This document shows, one piece after another, positions 13,334-23,674 of a stretch of 64,000 bases of DNA; the stretch's first letter is position 1, and each line of letters starts with the position of its first letter. The notes under the pieces are model-generated. The model saw nothing but the letters and a program-made list of their open reading frames with translations, was not told the origin of the DNA and did no database searches. Origin of the DNA: Chthoniobacteraceae bacterium (GTDB taxonomy: Bacteria; Verrucomicrobiota; Verrucomicrobiia; Chthoniobacterales; Chthoniobacteraceae). Location of the stretch: contig CANFTB010000028.1 of the NCBI GenBank assembly GCA_947449735.1, positions 1-64,000 of the forward strand. The letters run 5' to 3'. The position numbers and the translations under genes were made by a program.

Positions 13334-16300
13334 TTACTTTGTGTGGAACTCCTTGCTGGCCACGAGGGAGTGGATGAAGCCGCGCAGGGCAAGGTTGTTT
13401 TGGCCGGCATCCCGTACCATCTGGGCGACGAGCGGTTCGTCGCGGAACCCGGTGGGTCGACCGAGAGCGTATTCGAGAAGCACCTCGCTGAATCCCTTCG
13501 CGAAGGCCTCGGAACGTGAGGCGACGATGTTGCGGAACTCGAAGTAATCGCGGAAAGCGGGGCCCTTGTGGAGCTGGCCGCTGGGCTCGATCTGCCACGT
13601 CTTGACTGCGCCCTTCACGGGTTTGCCCTTTTCATCCATGACCTGGTAGGTGTCTTCCGTGCGCCACTGGCCGACGGCGTCGAGGTTTTCGAGGGCGAAG
13701 CCCACGGGGTCGATCTTGCGGTGGCAGCTGGCGCACTGTGCATCCTCCTGATGCATCTGGAGGCGTTCCCGGGTGGTGAGCACCTTGCCTGCGAGGCGGG
13801 CGATCTGCGGGATGTTGGCGGGCGCGGGAGGGGGCGGTTCGTGGAGGAGTTTGCGCAGCACCCAGGCGCCGCGTTCGACGGGGCTGGTGCGGTCGCCGTT
13901 GCCGCCCATGAGCGCGACCGCGGCCATGCCGAGGAGCCCGCCGCGCGGGGAATCCGGCGGCAGCTGCACCTTGCGGAATGCGTCTCCGGAGACGCCAGGG
14001 ATTCCGTAGAATTCGGCGAGGAGATGGTTGAGGACGGCGTAATCCGCTTTGAGCAGGTCGCGCAGAGAGGCGTTGTTTTGGAGAAGGTGGGCGAAGGTTT
14101 CGTAGACCTCCCTTTTTGCAGCGAGGCGTGTGCTGTCGTCGAAGCGGGGGTATTTGGGACGGTTGACTTCAAAGAAGTCGAGGCGGTCCATGCCGAGCCA
14201 CTGGTAGAGGAGGCCCTGGACGAGGTCGCGGGAGCGCGGGTCGTCGAGGAGGCGGGTGGTTTCCGAGGCGAGGACGCCGGTGTCTTGGAGGCGGCCGTTG
14301 CGCGCAAGCTTTTGGAGCTGCTCGTCGGGAGGAGCGCCCCAGAGGAAGTACGAAAGGCGCGTGGCGAGTTCGGGGCCGGTGAGGGGGCGGCGCTTGCCGT
14401 CTGAGGCCGGCTCGGCGAGGTAGAGGAACATGGGCGAGGAAAGAACGACGGAGAGCGTTTCCCGGAGCGCGGCGCTGTGTTTGGCGCCGCTTTTGCGTCT
14501 TGTTTCGTAGATGCCGGCGAGGCTGTTGAGGTAGTCTTGGGGAGGCTCGGCTCCCCGGAAGGCCACGGTGGCGAAGCGCTGGATGGCGTCACGGATTTCC
14601 GGTGTGGAGGGGGCCGTGCCCTGGTCGTCTAGGGGGATGCGCAGTGCAGTGAGGGCGGGGGCCTTGTCGGGCAGCGCGGTGTTCGTGAGGCGCTCGATCT
14701 CCATGTAGTCGATCCAGAGGACGGCTTCCGGCCCGATACCGTTGCGTTTGACGGCCTCGCCGCGTTTGCGGCCGCCCTCGTCGTTGTTGTCCCAGGCGCC
14801 TTTTTCGCGAATGAAGAGGGTGCGGTCGCCGGGATCATCCTGAACGCGGGAGAGGGTGAAGGGCATTTCGACGACCTGGGGCGCCTCCATGGTGCCGGTG
14901 ATTTCGAAGGTGGCGCGCACCATGCCGTTGCGGGGGTGCATGCCGGCCTCGAGGAAGCGCTGTTCGGGACGGGCCTCCTTGGCGGCGGCCACTCGCACGC
15001 GCAGGACGTAGTCGCCGCTGTTCCATTCAGAGGGAACGGGCAGTTGGAGGAAGCCGAGCGCCATGACGGCCGGATGCATGGTGGGAGTGCCGAGGTAGGC
15101 GCCGCGGTCCAGGCCGGGCCTTGCGAGATAGTATTCGTGGTACTTCTGCCAGTTTTCGCCGAGAGCGGAATTGGCCTTGTCGGCGTTGTTTTCCTCGGTT
15201 TTGAAGCCGAAGGATTCCGGCGACGGGGCGCCCTGAAGCCCGGCCCAGGAACGGCGGAAGATGGCGTCGTTCTTGGAGGCTTTTCGGATCTCTGCGACGG
15301 CGGCAGCGTTCTCGGGACGGGCGGCTGCCTCCTCGACAGCCTTCACCCAGTTTTGAGCGCGTGTGCGGGCGTCGATTTGCTCCGCGACGTAGGCGGAGAC
15401 TTTCTCGTTGGCCGCCTCGCACTCGTAGCGGACTTTGTTGAGGCCTTTCGCGGAAACGGAGCCGACCTGGCGGTTGGCGCCGATGCCGAATTTGGGTTCT
15501 GGGGGTGTGGTGTCGGGTTTGCGTTCGACTTCCATCCAGTCGACCCAGAGGGCGAGTTCGGGGCCGACGCCGTTTTTGGTCTTGGCGTCGCCGAAGATGC
15601 GGCGGGTTTGGGTGAAGTGGTCGTTGCTGCCCTTTTCGCGGATGAAGAGGGTGCGGTTGTCGCGCTCGGCGTTGCCTTTCGTGAGGGTGACTGGGATTTC
15701 GATGATCTGCGGGGCGGCCATTGTTCCCGTGACCTCATGGGTGCTCATCACCGGACCGTTGCGGGGATGGATGCCGAACTCGATGAAGCGGCGCTCCGGA
15801 GGAGCCTCTCGGGTGGCGGCGATGCGTACGCGCACGGTGTATTCGCCGACGGGCCAGCTTGGCGGCATCACGATGGAGAACGTGTCGTTGCCGATGTCGG
15901 TGCCGGCCATGATGGTGAGATACGCGCCGGTGTCGAGGTTCGGCTGCTTGAGGTACCGCTCGTGGTAGGGACGCATGTAGGCCGTGCCGGAGGTGCCTTC
16001 ATAACCAAGCGCCCGGTTGGCCTTGTCCGCGTTGTTTTCCACCGTCTTGAAGCCGAAGTCCTCGGGGGCGGGGGCGCCTGCGATGCGCTGCCAAGAGCGG
16101 CGGAAGGTGTCGTCGTTCTTGGACTCCTTGCGGATCTCAGCAACGGCGGCGGCGTTTTCGGGGCGAGCGGCTGCAGCCTCGACCGCCGCGGCCCAGCGTT
16201 TGGCGCGCGCCAGGGCGTCGATGTTTTCGTCGTAGGTTTTGGTGATGGTCTTGAGCGTGTCCTCGACTTCGTAGTGGAGCTTGCGCTGCTCGCCTGCTGC

Positions 16301-16879
16301 GGCGATGCGTACGAAGGCTTCCTCGAGGGCTTCGCGGCCGAGGTTCTGGTACTGCTCGAACTGGTTGGCCGACATGAAGAGGTTGGATCCGAAGGTGTCG
16401 AATCCGCCGGTGCCGGTGTCTCCGGGGAGGTCGGACACGTTGATCTCGACGCCGAGGAGCGCGCGGAGGGTGTTCTTGTATTCGCGCCGGTTGAGGCGGC
16501 GCATGGTGAGGGTGCCGTTTTGGTCGGCGAGATTGCGCCGTGCGGCCACCATCACGTTGGAGAGGTCGTCGAGGAAGTCTGTCTTCGCAGCGTTGGAGGG
16601 CTGCTTCTCTTCCTCGGGCGGCATTTCGCCGGAATTGAGCGCGTTGAGGACCTTCTGCCACTTCTCGGCGTTTTCGATGCTGTTGATCTCAAGGGGGAGT
16701 TCGTCGACGCGGAACTTGCCCTTCTGCTTCTCGGGTCCGTGGCAGGAGATGCAGTGGTTTTTAAAGAGTGTGCGGTGCTTCTCGGGCATGGCCGCGCGCG
16801 GGGCCTCTGCAGCCGCCGCCGGGAGGCACAGGGTGGCGAGAGCGCAGGAGACGAGGAGGAGTTGCGGGAGGGATCGCAT
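13334..16879 (-). CDS. Secreted planctomycete-type cytochrome protein (DUF1587/1595/1592/1588/1585)
   Basis: 1,181 residues with a signal peptide ([20 protein letters not shown], cleavage after AAA). A c-type haem site CISCH lies near residue 43 ([19 protein letters not shown]), followed by GEMPPEEE and the DUF1587 pattern [20 protein letters not shown]. Residues about 200-440 and 480-715 are two copies of one roughly 230-residue module: each has [14 protein letters not shown], [14 protein letters not shown], [13 protein letters not shown] and W(V/I)DxMExER. The C-terminal third carries DUF1595, DUF1592 ([18 protein letters not shown]), DUF1588 with a second CxxCH ([20 protein letters not shown]) and DUF1585. 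These proteins are thought to act in extracytoplasmic redox or polysaccharide-related chemistry; the role is unproven. It partners the DUF1552 gene. Confidence 0.92.
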   Translation of the reverse strand: MRSLPQLLLVSCALATLCLPAAAAEAPRAAMPEKHRTLFKNHCISCHGPEKQKGKFRVDELPLEINSIENAEKWQKVLNALNSGEMPPEEEKQPSNAAKTDFLDDLSNVMVAARRNLADQNGTLTMRRLNRREYKNTLRALLGVEINVSDLPGDTGTGGFDTFGSNLFMSANQFEQYQNLGREALEEAFVRIAAAGEQRKLHYEVEDTLKTITKTYDENIDALARAKRWAAAVEAAAARPENAAAVAEIRKESKNDDTFRRSWQRIAGAPAPEDFGFKTVENNADKANRALGYEGTSGTAYMRPYHERYLKQPNLDTGAYLTIMAGTDIGNDTFSIVMPPSWPVGEYTVRVRIAATREAPPERRFIEFGIHPRNGPVMSTHEVTGTMAAPQIIEIPVTLTKGNAERDNRTLFIREKGSNDHFTQTRRIFGDAKTKNGVGPELALWVDWMEVERKPDTTPPEPKFGIGANRQVGSVSAKGLNKVRYECEAANEKVSAYVAEQIDARTRAQNWVKAVEEAAARPENAAAVAEIRKASKNDAIFRRSWAGLQGAPSPESFGFKTEENNADKANSALGENWQKYHEYYLARPGLDRGAYLGTPTMHPAVMALGFLQLPVPSEWNSGDYVLRVRVAAAKEARPEQRFLEAGMHPRNGMVRATFEITGTMEAPQVVEMPFTLSRVQDDPGDRTLFIREKGAWDNNDEGGRKRGEAVKRNGIGPEAVLWIDYMEIERLTNTALPDKAPALTALRIPLDDQGTAPSTPEIRDAIQRFATVAFRGAEPPQDYLNSLAGIYETRRKSGAKHSAALRETLSVVLSSPMFLYLAEPASDGKRRPLTGPELATRLSYFLWGAPPDEQLQKLARNGRLQDTGVLASETTRLLDDPRSRDLVQGLLYQWLGMDRLDFFEVNRPKYPRFDDSTRLAAKREVYETFAHLLQNNASLRDLLKADYAVLNHLLAEFYGIPGVSGDAFRKVQLPPDSPRGGLLGMAAVALMGGNGDRTSPVERGAWVLRKLLHEPPPPAPANIPQIARLAGKVLTTRERLQMHQEDAQCASCHRKIDPVGFALENLDAVGQWRTEDTYQVMDEKGKPVKGAVKTWQIEPSGQLHKGPAFRDYFEFRNIVASRSEAFAKGFSEVLLEYALGRPTGFRDEPLVAQMVRDAGQNNLALRGFIHSLVASKEFHTK

Positions 16880-17051
16880 GGGGGGCGAAAGCGGGTTGGG
16901 GGGCGCTGGGGGTGATAAAAATAGCGCCGTTGGGAAGGCGTGGTCTGCTTGTCGGTCGGGCGCCGGAATTGGGAAGCGCGGCTGCCTCGAGATCGCCTTG
17001 TCGTTTTATATTCGTATCCGCACGGGAGCCAGCGTGTATTTGCCCTTGCAC

Positions 17052-17621
17052 ATGCTCAAGCCAGCGTCGATCAGGGAAGTCAAAGGAGACCGTCCGCGGA
17101 TGTGGATGATGGATCCGTACATGGATCTGATCCTCTGGTACCTGCCGGAGGGCGCCTTGTACGGATTCCAGCTGTGCTACGACAAGGGAAGGGACGAGCG
17201 CTCCCTGACCTGGCTGCACACGGGCGTCTTCACGCACACGCGCATCGATTCGGGTGAGGCCGGGCCGCTGGATGCGAAGGGCACTCCGATGCCCGTGGCC
17301 GGGGGGCTTTACGACTATGACGAGGTGCGGCGACAGTTTCAGAAGCGTTCGGCTTTGATTGATCCGAAGCTGAGTGAGTTTGTGCTTTTAAAGCTTGGGG
17401 AGGCAAATCTCGCCAGGCTTCCCGCTTGCGCCGAGGGCGGGATTTTTCTCAAGCAAGAATCCGGAGAAACCGGGCCGGTTTCGGAGGCGCAACTGTTGGA
17501 GCTCCTGCGTTATTCAGGACTTTCCTCCGGGCAACTCCTGCGCTTTGAAGGCGAGTCCGAGTGGCGCCGGATTTCAGAGTTTTTCCCGAACCAATTTCCA
17601 AGCGCTCCGAGGACGACCTAG
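17052..17621 (+). CDS. Hypothetical protein with C-terminal GYF_2-like domain
   Basis: About 189 residues. The N-terminal 120 residues form an unknown domain (RMWMMDPYMDLILWYLPEGA, LYGFQLCYDKGRDERSLTWL, FTHTRIDSGEAG). Residues about 138-180 (GGIFLKQESGETGPVSEAQL ... SSGQLLRFEGESEWRRISEF) match the GYF_2 pattern: a GPxS turn, an LxxxGxLxxxQLLRFEG stretch and a final W. GYF_2 domains are common in Verrucomicrobia and Planctomycetes and probably bind peptides. The start is uncertain: GTG 17034 has a better purine-rich stretch upstream (GGGAG) than ATG 17052; the open frame extending further upstream overlaps the opposite gene and is ignored. It is divergent from the DUF1592 gene across about 170 bp. 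Confidence 0.65.
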   Translation: MLKPASIREVKGDRPRMWMMDPYMDLILWYLPEGALYGFQLCYDKGRDERSLTWLHTGVFTHTRIDSGEAGPLDAKGTPMPVAGGLYDYDEVRRQFQKRSALIDPKLSEFVLLKLGEANLARLPACAEGGIFLKQESGETGPVSEAQLLELLRYSGLSSGQLLRFEGESEWRRISEFFPNQFPSAPRTT

Positions 17622-17683
17622 GGGGCGCACTGGGCGTCGGGCTGCCTTCGGGGGTCCGCGCGTCGGCCGCGGGAGCCGGGCTG

Positions 17684-20600
17684 CTACGGCTGGGACGGGG
17701 TGCGGGAGATGTCCTCGAGCAGGTGCTGCTGGCGCTCCAGAAGGACGTCCGCGCGTTCGCGCAGGGCATCCCGTTGGCGCACCGCGTTGTCGCGTTCGCG
17801 GCGCAGGCGGGCCAGCTCGCGCTCGGCACGTTCGCGCTGCTCGGCGTCGCCGCGGAGCAGGTCGTTGCGTTCGCGTTCGAGGGCGAATGCCTGTTCGCGC
17901 GCTGCGGCGCGTGACGCGTCTGCGGCGGCGCGGGCTTCGTCCCGTTGGCGGAGCAGGGCTTCGTTCTGGCGCGAGAAGTCGTCGGTGCGCAGGCGGAGCG
18001 ATTCGCGGGTTTCCTCGAGGAGTGCGAGAAGGGTGACCTTCTCGTTGAGGAGCGCTTCGCGTTCGCGGCTGAGCTGGTCGGAGCGCCGGCGGGAGTCGCT
18101 TTCGGCTGCGGCCAGGCGGCCGGTGAGTTCCGAGGTCTCGTTCCGGGCGGCGTCGAGGTCCTCGCGCAAACGGGTGATTTCGCTGGGGTAGCGGCGTTCG
18201 GCGTCGCCGAGGGCGGCGCGGAGCCTGTCTGCATCCACGCGCACGCTGTTGAGCTCCTCCCGGAGCTTGCTGATTTCGAAATCTTTGGAGGCTGTGAGAG
18301 TGGAGTTGGCCTGGCGGTGGTCCGACGCGAGCTTCGCAAGGCGGCGGTCGCGCTCGGCCTGCGCTTCGGCGATCTGCTGGTCCTTGAGCAGGATGACGGT
18401 GTCGCGTTCGGCGGCGAGGGTGGCGACGACGCGCGCGTGTTCCGCCTGGAGTGCCTCGTAGCGGGTGGTCCATTCGGCGATGCGGCGTTCGCGGTCGCCG
18501 CTGACGCTGGCGAGACGCTGGTCGCGTTCGGCGACGGCTGCGGCGCGTTCCGCGAGGGCGGCTGCGAGCGCCTTCTCGTTTGCGGCGCGGCTGAGGGCCA
18601 TCTGCTCCTCGTGGGCGGCGCGGATGTCTGCGAGCTGGCGGTTTCTTTCGGTGAGCAGCTGGTTGCGCTCGGCCTCGAGGCGGAGGATGTTCTCCTTGGA
18701 AGCAGCTTCGATGTCGTCGATTTCCTCGTCCTTGGCCTTGCGAAGGGCGGAAAGGGCTTCTTCTTGGGAGAGGTGGAGGGTGTCGAGCGTCTGCTGGTGC
18801 TGTACCTTGGTGAGTTCGATCGTCGCCGCGTGCGTCGTCTGGAGGGTGTCGATCGAGCGCTGGTTTTCAGCGATGCGCGCGTCGAGAACGCTCTGGATGT
18901 GTTCGACGGCCTGCTGGTGGTCGGCCTTGGCGGTGTCGAGGGCGCTGTTGAGCAGCGACACTTCGGCGGCGTGTTCGCGGGCGGCGGTGTCGAGGTCGAG
19001 CTTGGCGCTTTCCTTGAGGGCTTCGATTGCCTTGCCGTGGAGGGTCTCCGCCTCTTCAATGCGGCTCTTGAGCGCGCCGGTGGAGCTCTCGAGGGTCAGA
19101 CGGTGCTCTTCGCGGAGGTTGGAAAGGGTCGTGTCGCGGTCCTTGATCGCGTCCGAGAGGCGCAGATTGAGGTCAAGGTTCTCCTTGCGGACGTTTTCAA
19201 GATCCGAATCGAGGTCCTTGCAACGGGTCTCGGCGACGGTCTTCGCGCGCTCGGTTTCGGAGGCGCGGGCTTCGACGGCTGCCTTGCCTTCAACGGCCTG
19301 CAGGCGCTGGGCCTCGAGGTCCGCCAGTTTTTGGGCGTTTTCCGCGTGGGCGGCTGCCACGGCCGTCTCGGCGGCGACGCGGGCGGCGGCCAGGTCGGCG
19401 TCCGCCTGACGCTGCTGCTCGTCCAGCTTGAGGGTTCCTTCCTCGAGGTCTTGGCGGAGTGTGGAAAGCTGTTCCTGCAGTCCGGCGACGGTGGACTCAA
19501 GGGCGGCGATGGTGTCCTTGAGCTGGTTGCGCTCGCTGGTGAGTTCGTCGATGCGGGCCGTGTCTGCTGATTTTACGGCCTGGAGCTCTGCCGCAGTGGA
19601 CTCGGCGGTGGCGAGGCGGTCGCGCATGCCGTCGACGTCCGACTGGTGCGCGTCGCGTGAAATTTTGAGGTCCTTCGACAGAACGTCGCGCTCCTCGGAG
19701 AGGGCGTCGCGTTCGCGGGTGAGGGAGCTGACGGCTTTGGACTGCGCGTCGATGGAGCGGCGGAGGCCCTGGACGGTGCGTTCGCTGACGGAAGAGGATC
19801 CGCGGTCTGAGCCGTCGCCTTCCGCCTTTTTGAGGTCGAGAAGAATCTCGCGCTGCTGGTCGCGTTCGGTGCGCAGCTGTTCGATTTCGCGGGTGGCTTT
19901 TTTCAGTTCACCGGACGCGTTTTCGAGCTCGCGCGACGTGTTTTGAAGCTCCCGGGAGGCTTTTTCGAACTGTTTGCGGAGGGACTCGAGCTCGGGGTTT
20001 GGGCCGGCTGGTTTGTTCGATTCCGCTGCGGCGGAAAGCTGGACTTTTCCGGAGCGGACGTCTTCGAGCTGCTGGAGGGCTTCTTGTTTTGCCTTCTCCA
20101 GAGCGGTGCGCTCCTGCTTGAGCTGGGCGATGCGGTTCTGCAGTTCGCTGGGATTTGCCGGGGCGGGGCCGCCGGCGTTGGGAGCCGAGATGGGGACGGC
20201 AGCCTGCGGTTGTTCAGGGTGCTGGAGCTGGTGGGCCAGCTGGGCGTTCTTTTCCTGGAGCGCATTGCGCTCGGAGAGGAGCGTGCGGATGCGGTTCCTG
20301 TAGGTTTCAATGTCCGCTTCCAGCTGTTTGACCGCGCGGAACTCCCATCCTGAAACGTCTTCCGACGCTGGAGCGTCCGGAGCGGATGGGCTTGGAGAAA
20401 CGTCTTTTCTGGCTTCGGCAAGGGCGCGCTCCGCCTTGAGGCGAGCCTCGCGCTCGCGCCCGAGATCCTGGGCGGTTGTGCGCTGCATGGCTTCCAGGGC
20501 GGCGAGGCGTTTTTGGAGCTGCTCGCTCTTGCGGGCGGGCGACGCGTCTGTTTCGTCCTCGGACAGTGCGGCGGGTTCAGCTGCCTGTGTATCGGTGGAC

Positions 20601-21118
20601 TCCGGAGTTTCGGTCGGAGGCTTCGGTTCCGAGGAGCCGGCGGTCACGGGCTCTGAAGGTGCTGCGGTTTCTGCAGCCGAGGCGGATTCGGAGGATGAAT
20701 CGGGCAAATTTGTCTCACCGGGAGCGGTGTGTGCTGGCTCGGCGGCTGCCTCTCCCGAACCGGCTTCCGCAGGAGAGGGGGCGGGAGCGGGTGGGCGGTT
20801 TTCCCTGTACTTGGCGAGCATCCGGTTGACCTTGAGGTAGGGGATCCGGACGGCGATGTCGCTTTGACCCGAGTCAGGGCCCTTGAAAATCTGGGGCAGG
20901 CGGGAGAAGATCTCCGAGAGGGGGATGGTCAGTTCGCCGGCTTGGATGCGGGCGTCCATCCAGGCGGAGTCAAATTGAAGGGGAAGCGCCTTGTCATGGG
21001 GGCCTTCGTTCAGGGCAGCGGGCGGGATTTTGTGCAAAAAATCACCGAGTTCGAGGGCTAGAACCAGGCTGGATGCCAAATCATCCGTGACCGATGCTTC
21101 AATACTGTCCTGATTCAT
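17684..21118 (-). CDS. Giant coiled-coil protein of unknown function
   Basis: 1,144 residues with no signal peptide or membrane helix. The first 115 residues form a distinct small domain (MNQDSIEASVTDDLASSLVL ... FDSAWMDARIQAGELTIPLS ... IAVRIPYLKVNRMLAKYREN). Residues about 120-200 are a low-complexity A/P/E/S linker. From about 205 to 1130 there is almost unbroken heptad-type sequence rich in E, K, R, A, L and Q (for example LTSERNQLKDTIAALESTVA and ERDALSEERDVLSKDL), so a long rod is likely. Proteins of this shape serve as cytoskeletal or scaffolding elements; here that is only an inference. It stands alone between the GYF-like gene (convergent) and hflX (same strand). The many long opposite-strand frames are shadows of the biased codons. 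Confidence 0.85.
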   Translation of the reverse strand: MNQDSIEASVTDDLASSLVLALELGDFLHKIPPAALNEGPHDKALPLQFDSAWMDARIQAGELTIPLSEIFSRLPQIFKGPDSGQSDIAVRIPYLKVNRMLAKYRENRPPAPAPSPAEAGSGEAAAEPAHTAPGETNLPDSSSESASAAETAAPSEPVTAGSSEPKPPTETPESTDTQAAEPAALSEDETDASPARKSEQLQKRLAALEAMQRTTAQDLGREREARLKAERALAEARKDVSPSPSAPDAPASEDVSGWEFRAVKQLEADIETYRNRIRTLLSERNALQEKNAQLAHQLQHPEQPQAAVPISAPNAGGPAPANPSELQNRIAQLKQERTALEKAKQEALQQLEDVRSGKVQLSAAAESNKPAGPNPELESLRKQFEKASRELQNTSRELENASGELKKATREIEQLRTERDQQREILLDLKKAEGDGSDRGSSSVSERTVQGLRRSIDAQSKAVSSLTRERDALSEERDVLSKDLKISRDAHQSDVDGMRDRLATAESTAAELQAVKSADTARIDELTSERNQLKDTIAALESTVAGLQEQLSTLRQDLEEGTLKLDEQQRQADADLAAARVAAETAVAAAHAENAQKLADLEAQRLQAVEGKAAVEARASETERAKTVAETRCKDLDSDLENVRKENLDLNLRLSDAIKDRDTTLSNLREEHRLTLESSTGALKSRIEEAETLHGKAIEALKESAKLDLDTAAREHAAEVSLLNSALDTAKADHQQAVEHIQSVLDARIAENQRSIDTLQTTHAATIELTKVQHQQTLDTLHLSQEEALSALRKAKDEEIDDIEAASKENILRLEAERNQLLTERNRQLADIRAAHEEQMALSRAANEKALAAALAERAAAVAERDQRLASVSGDRERRIAEWTTRYEALQAEHARVVATLAAERDTVILLKDQQIAEAQAERDRRLAKLASDHRQANSTLTASKDFEISKLREELNSVRVDADRLRAALGDAERRYPSEITRLREDLDAARNETSELTGRLAAAESDSRRRSDQLSREREALLNEKVTLLALLEETRESLRLRTDDFSRQNEALLRQRDEARAAADASRAAAREQAFALERERNDLLRGDAEQRERAERELARLRRERDNAVRQRDALRERADVLLERQQHLLEDISRTPSQP

Positions 21119-21216
21119 GTGCTATTTCTTCCCAAAAAACAAGTGAGCCTACCTGAAAGCGGATTTCAGGCCAAGTCGCAAGAATCGTCAAAAGTGCGGT
21201 CTGCCATCGGAAAGTT

Positions 21217-22500
21217 TCAGACCGTTTCTGTTTGGAGACAGTCCTGAAAATCCCGGAGCAGGGCCGGGGGCAGGACGGCCAGAATGCGGACCGTGTCGCC
21301 GTCATAATGAGTTTCGAGGACCTGCGCTGCGCGATGCAGGCGTGCGAGGCGGTCCCCGGCCGCCGCCGGAATGTGAAGCGTGCATACACGGGAGCCGGCC
21401 GAGGCGAGTTCCGCCATGTGTTCCAGAAGCCCGTCGATGCCCTCACCGGTGTGGGTGGAAATAAAATGAGCTTCCGGAAACTGGCGGCGCAGCGGTTCGA
21501 GAACGGTCCGGTCCTCGACCCGGTCGACCTTGTTGAAGGCCACGATCATCTGCTTGGGATTTGTGCCGAGCTCGGCCAGGACATCCATCGTGGTCTGGTA
21601 AAAGGCGAGCGCCTCCGGTTGAGTGACGTCTAGGACGTGAATGAGAAATTCCGCGAGGACGGACTCTTCGAGGGTGGCGCGGAAGGCCTCGACCAGCCGG
21701 TGCGGCAGCCGCCGAACGAACCCGACCGTGTCCGTGAGGAGGAGCGGCTGGTTGTTGGGGAGGGCGACCTTGCGGGTGGTGGTGTCGAGGGTGGCGAAAA
21801 GTTTGTCCTCCACGAGCACCTGGGCCCCCGTGAGCCTGCGCATGAGGGAGGACTTTCCGGCGTTGGTGTAGCCGACGATGGCCGCGTTCGGGACGGGCGC
21901 GCGCTTACGGTCCTTGCGCTGGGTGGAACGCACCGAGCGGACTTCCTTGAGCTGGTCCTTCAGTCGGCCGATGGCGGTCCGGATCTGGCGCTTGTCCTGT
22001 TCGAGCTGGGATTCGCCTTCCCCCTTGGCGCCGATGCCGCCGCCTTGGCGCACGAGGTGGCCCCAGGCGCGCGTGAGCCGCGGCAGGGCGTATTCCAAGC
22101 GTGCGAGTTCAATCTGGAGTCTGGCCTCGTGGGTCTGGGCCCTCTGGGCGAAGATGTCCAGAATGACCTCCTGACGGTCCAGCACCGTGACGCCTGTGAG
22201 CTTCTCCCAGTTGCGCTGCTGGCTGGGGGTGAGTTCGTTGTCGATGATCAGGGAATCGAGCCCCTCCGCCTTGATGCGCTCTGCAATTTCGGCGGCTTTT
22301 CCGGATCCGATCAAGTAGGGGGCGTGTGTTTCCCTGCTGTGGATCAGGGTGCGGTCGATGATCGGCACGCCCAAAGTTCCGACCAGTTCCTCCAGTTCAA
22401 GCAGCAGGCTTTCCGCCTCCGGGCGTTCTGAGGGTTTGAAATAGGCCCCTGCCAGAAGGGCCCGCTCCACCATTTTACCGCGCGGGTTGATTTCGTTCAA
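21217..22500 (-). CDS. hflX: Ribosome-associated GTPase HflX
   Basis: 427 residues, normal for HflX. The N-terminal domain (about 1-105) has the family glycine segment YLIGSGKAAEIAERI, followed by QQRNWEKLTGVTVLDRQEVI and the helical linker LARLEYALPRLTRAWGHL ... GGIGAKGEGESQLEQDKR. The G domain shows G1 GYTNAGKSSL, G2 around LDTTTRK, G3 DTVGF and G4 NKVD. HflX splits or rescues stalled ribosomes, notably after heat or antibiotic stress. The frame opens with TTG at 22500 (MNEINPRGKM); ATG 22473 is an alternative start. It lies behind the coiled-coil gene on the same strand with about 100 bp between. Confidence 0.95.
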   Translation of the reverse strand: MNEINPRGKMVERALLAGAYFKPSERPEAESLLLELEELVGTLGVPIIDRTLIHSRETHAPYLIGSGKAAEIAERIKAEGLDSLIIDNELTPSQQRNWEKLTGVTVLDRQEVILDIFAQRAQTHEARLQIELARLEYALPRLTRAWGHLVRQGGGIGAKGEGESQLEQDKRQIRTAIGRLKDQLKEVRSVRSTQRKDRKRAPVPNAAIVGYTNAGKSSLMRRLTGAQVLVEDKLFATLDTTTRKVALPNNQPLLLTDTVGFVRRLPHRLVEAFRATLEESVLAEFLIHVLDVTQPEALAFYQTTMDVLAELGTNPKQMIVAFNKVDRVEDRTVLEPLRRQFPEAHFISTHTGEGIDGLLEHMAELASAGSRVCTLHIPAAAGDRLARLHRAAQVLETHYDGDTVRILAVLPPALLRDFQDCLQTETV

Positions 22501-22622
22501 GGGACTGGTTGTTCGGGGGACGGGATTGGGCTTCGGATGGGAGGAAGTTGGGGAGGCTGCTTTTGGATGTCTGAGTGTCGGCCCAGGGGCGGGGGTGGGG
22601 GCCGACTCCGGGACGGGCCTGA

Positions 22623-23270
22623 CTACTTCTGTGCGGGTTTGGAGGCGGGGGCTTCAGCTGCCTTGGAGGCGCCTGAGGCGGATTCCTCAAAAAGCGGGAG
22701 CAGTTTTCCATAGCCCGCCTTTTCGAGATCGGCCACTGGAATGAATTTGAGGGAGGCGGAGTTGATGCAATAGCGCATGCCGGTGGGCCGTGGGCCGTCG
22801 GGGAAAAGGTGGCCGAGGTGTGCTCCGGTCTTCGTAGAAATGACTTCGACCCGGACCATGCCGTGGGTGCGGTCTTCCTTCTCGATGATGGAGGCTTTGT
22901 TCACCGGTTTGAAGAAGCTGGGCCATCCGGAGCCGGAGTCAAATTTGTGGTTGGAAGCGAAAAGAGGTTCGCCGTCGATGACGTCGACGTAGAGGCCGAC
23001 GGCGTGGTTGTCCCAGTAGGCGTTGCGGAAGGGGGGTTCCGTGGCGGCGTTGCAGGTGACTTCAAACTGGAGGGGGGTGAGTTTCTTGCGCAGTTCGTCC
23101 TTGTTCACGGCGGATTCGGGGTTGGAGGCTGTGGCTGGGCTGGAGGGTGCGGCGGGTTTGTCGGCGGCTTGGAGCAGGGGGGAGCCGGCGAGCGGAAGGC
23201 AAAGGGCGCCGAGGCGCAGGGCCAGAGAGAGCGGTCCGGGGGTGTGGCGAGGGGAGAGGCGGGGTTGCAT
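22623..23270 (-). CDS. msrB: Exported peptide-methionine (R)-S-oxide reductase MsrB
   Basis: 215 residues. Residues 1-36 (MQPRLSPRHTPGPLSLALRL and a hydrophobic core ending LLQAA) form a signal peptide, so the enzyme probably works outside the cytoplasm. The MsrB domain covers about 60-190: LTPLQFEVTCNAATEPPFRN, SGSGWPSF, GMVRVEVISTKTGAHLGHLF, DGPRPTGMRYCINSASLKF. The catalytic Cys is in RYCINS; the zinc-binding CxxC pairs are absent, as in the zinc-free subgroup. It reduces methionine-R-sulfoxide in damaged proteins. The ATG at 23270 is preferred over 23336 because it gives the signal peptide directly and a TTTACACTAGAG promoter-like stretch lies just upstream. The tail is Ala/Lys/Pro-rich. 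Confidence 0.92.
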   Translation of the reverse strand: MQPRLSPRHTPGPLSLALRLGALCLPLAGSPLLQAADKPAAPSSPATASNPESAVNKDELRKKLTPLQFEVTCNAATEPPFRNAYWDNHAVGLYVDVIDGEPLFASNHKFDSGSGWPSFFKPVNKASIIEKEDRTHGMVRVEVISTKTGAHLGHLFPDGPRPTGMRYCINSASLKFIPVADLEKAGYGKLLPLFEESASGASKAAEAPASKPAQK

Positions 23271-23359
23271 GGGAGGAGGAGGGCTGTGTTTGTTCTCTAG
23301 TGTAAAGAATACTTCGTGGGACGCGGGTGGCATCAAGGATGTTCAACCACGGGTCGGTT

Positions 23360-23674
23360 TCAATTCAGACGCTTGAGTCTTTCGACATCGGGTTCGCGGG
23401 CGGGGTGGGATTTTTGAACCCGGGCCTTGGCGGACTTAAACACCCTGCTGGCGACGGCGATGAGGAAAAACGCGGGCACGATGGCGAGCAGCCTCTGTTT
23501 GTTCGGGAGCGGCAGGATCAGGACGCCGAGGAAGAGCAGGCCGAAGAAGGAGAAGAGACTGACGCGGATGAGCCAGGACTTTTGATGGTCGCCTTCGAAG
23601 CGTTTCCACACGCGGCGCACGGAGATGGTTCCGGCGAGGAGTACGGCTGCTAGGATAAGGACGACGACGGGCAT
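23360..23674 (-). CDS. Small three-helix membrane protein
   Basis: 104 residues. Hydrophobic segments: VVVLILAAVLLAGTISV (2-18), VSLFSFFGLLFLGVLILPLP (about 38-57) and LLAIVPAFFLIAVASRVF (about 64-81). The ends and loops are basic (RRVWKRFEGDHQKSW; KSAKARVQKSHP), giving a clear positive-inside pattern. The open frame extends further upstream, but the ATG at 23674 begins directly before the first helix. It faces ilvD, which begins about 105 bp away on the other strand. No family recognised. Confidence 0.65.
   Translation of the reverse strand: MPVVVLILAAVLLAGTISVRRVWKRFEGDHQKSWLIRVSLFSFFGLLFLGVLILPLPNKQRLLAIVPAFFLIAVASRVFKSAKARVQKSHPAREPDVERLKRLN

Noticed and set aside
14936-16915. 659-codon + strand frame opposite the DUF1592-type gene.
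   Set aside because: Antisense shadow; it has no recognisable domain and the opposite gene has full family motifs.
17449-19570. Long frames on both strands over the coiled-coil gene (for example 17449-19059 and 17945-19570).
   Set aside because: Biased, repeated codons of the coiled coil keep other frames open; the products are Arg/Ser/Pro- or Gly/Val-rich without motifs.
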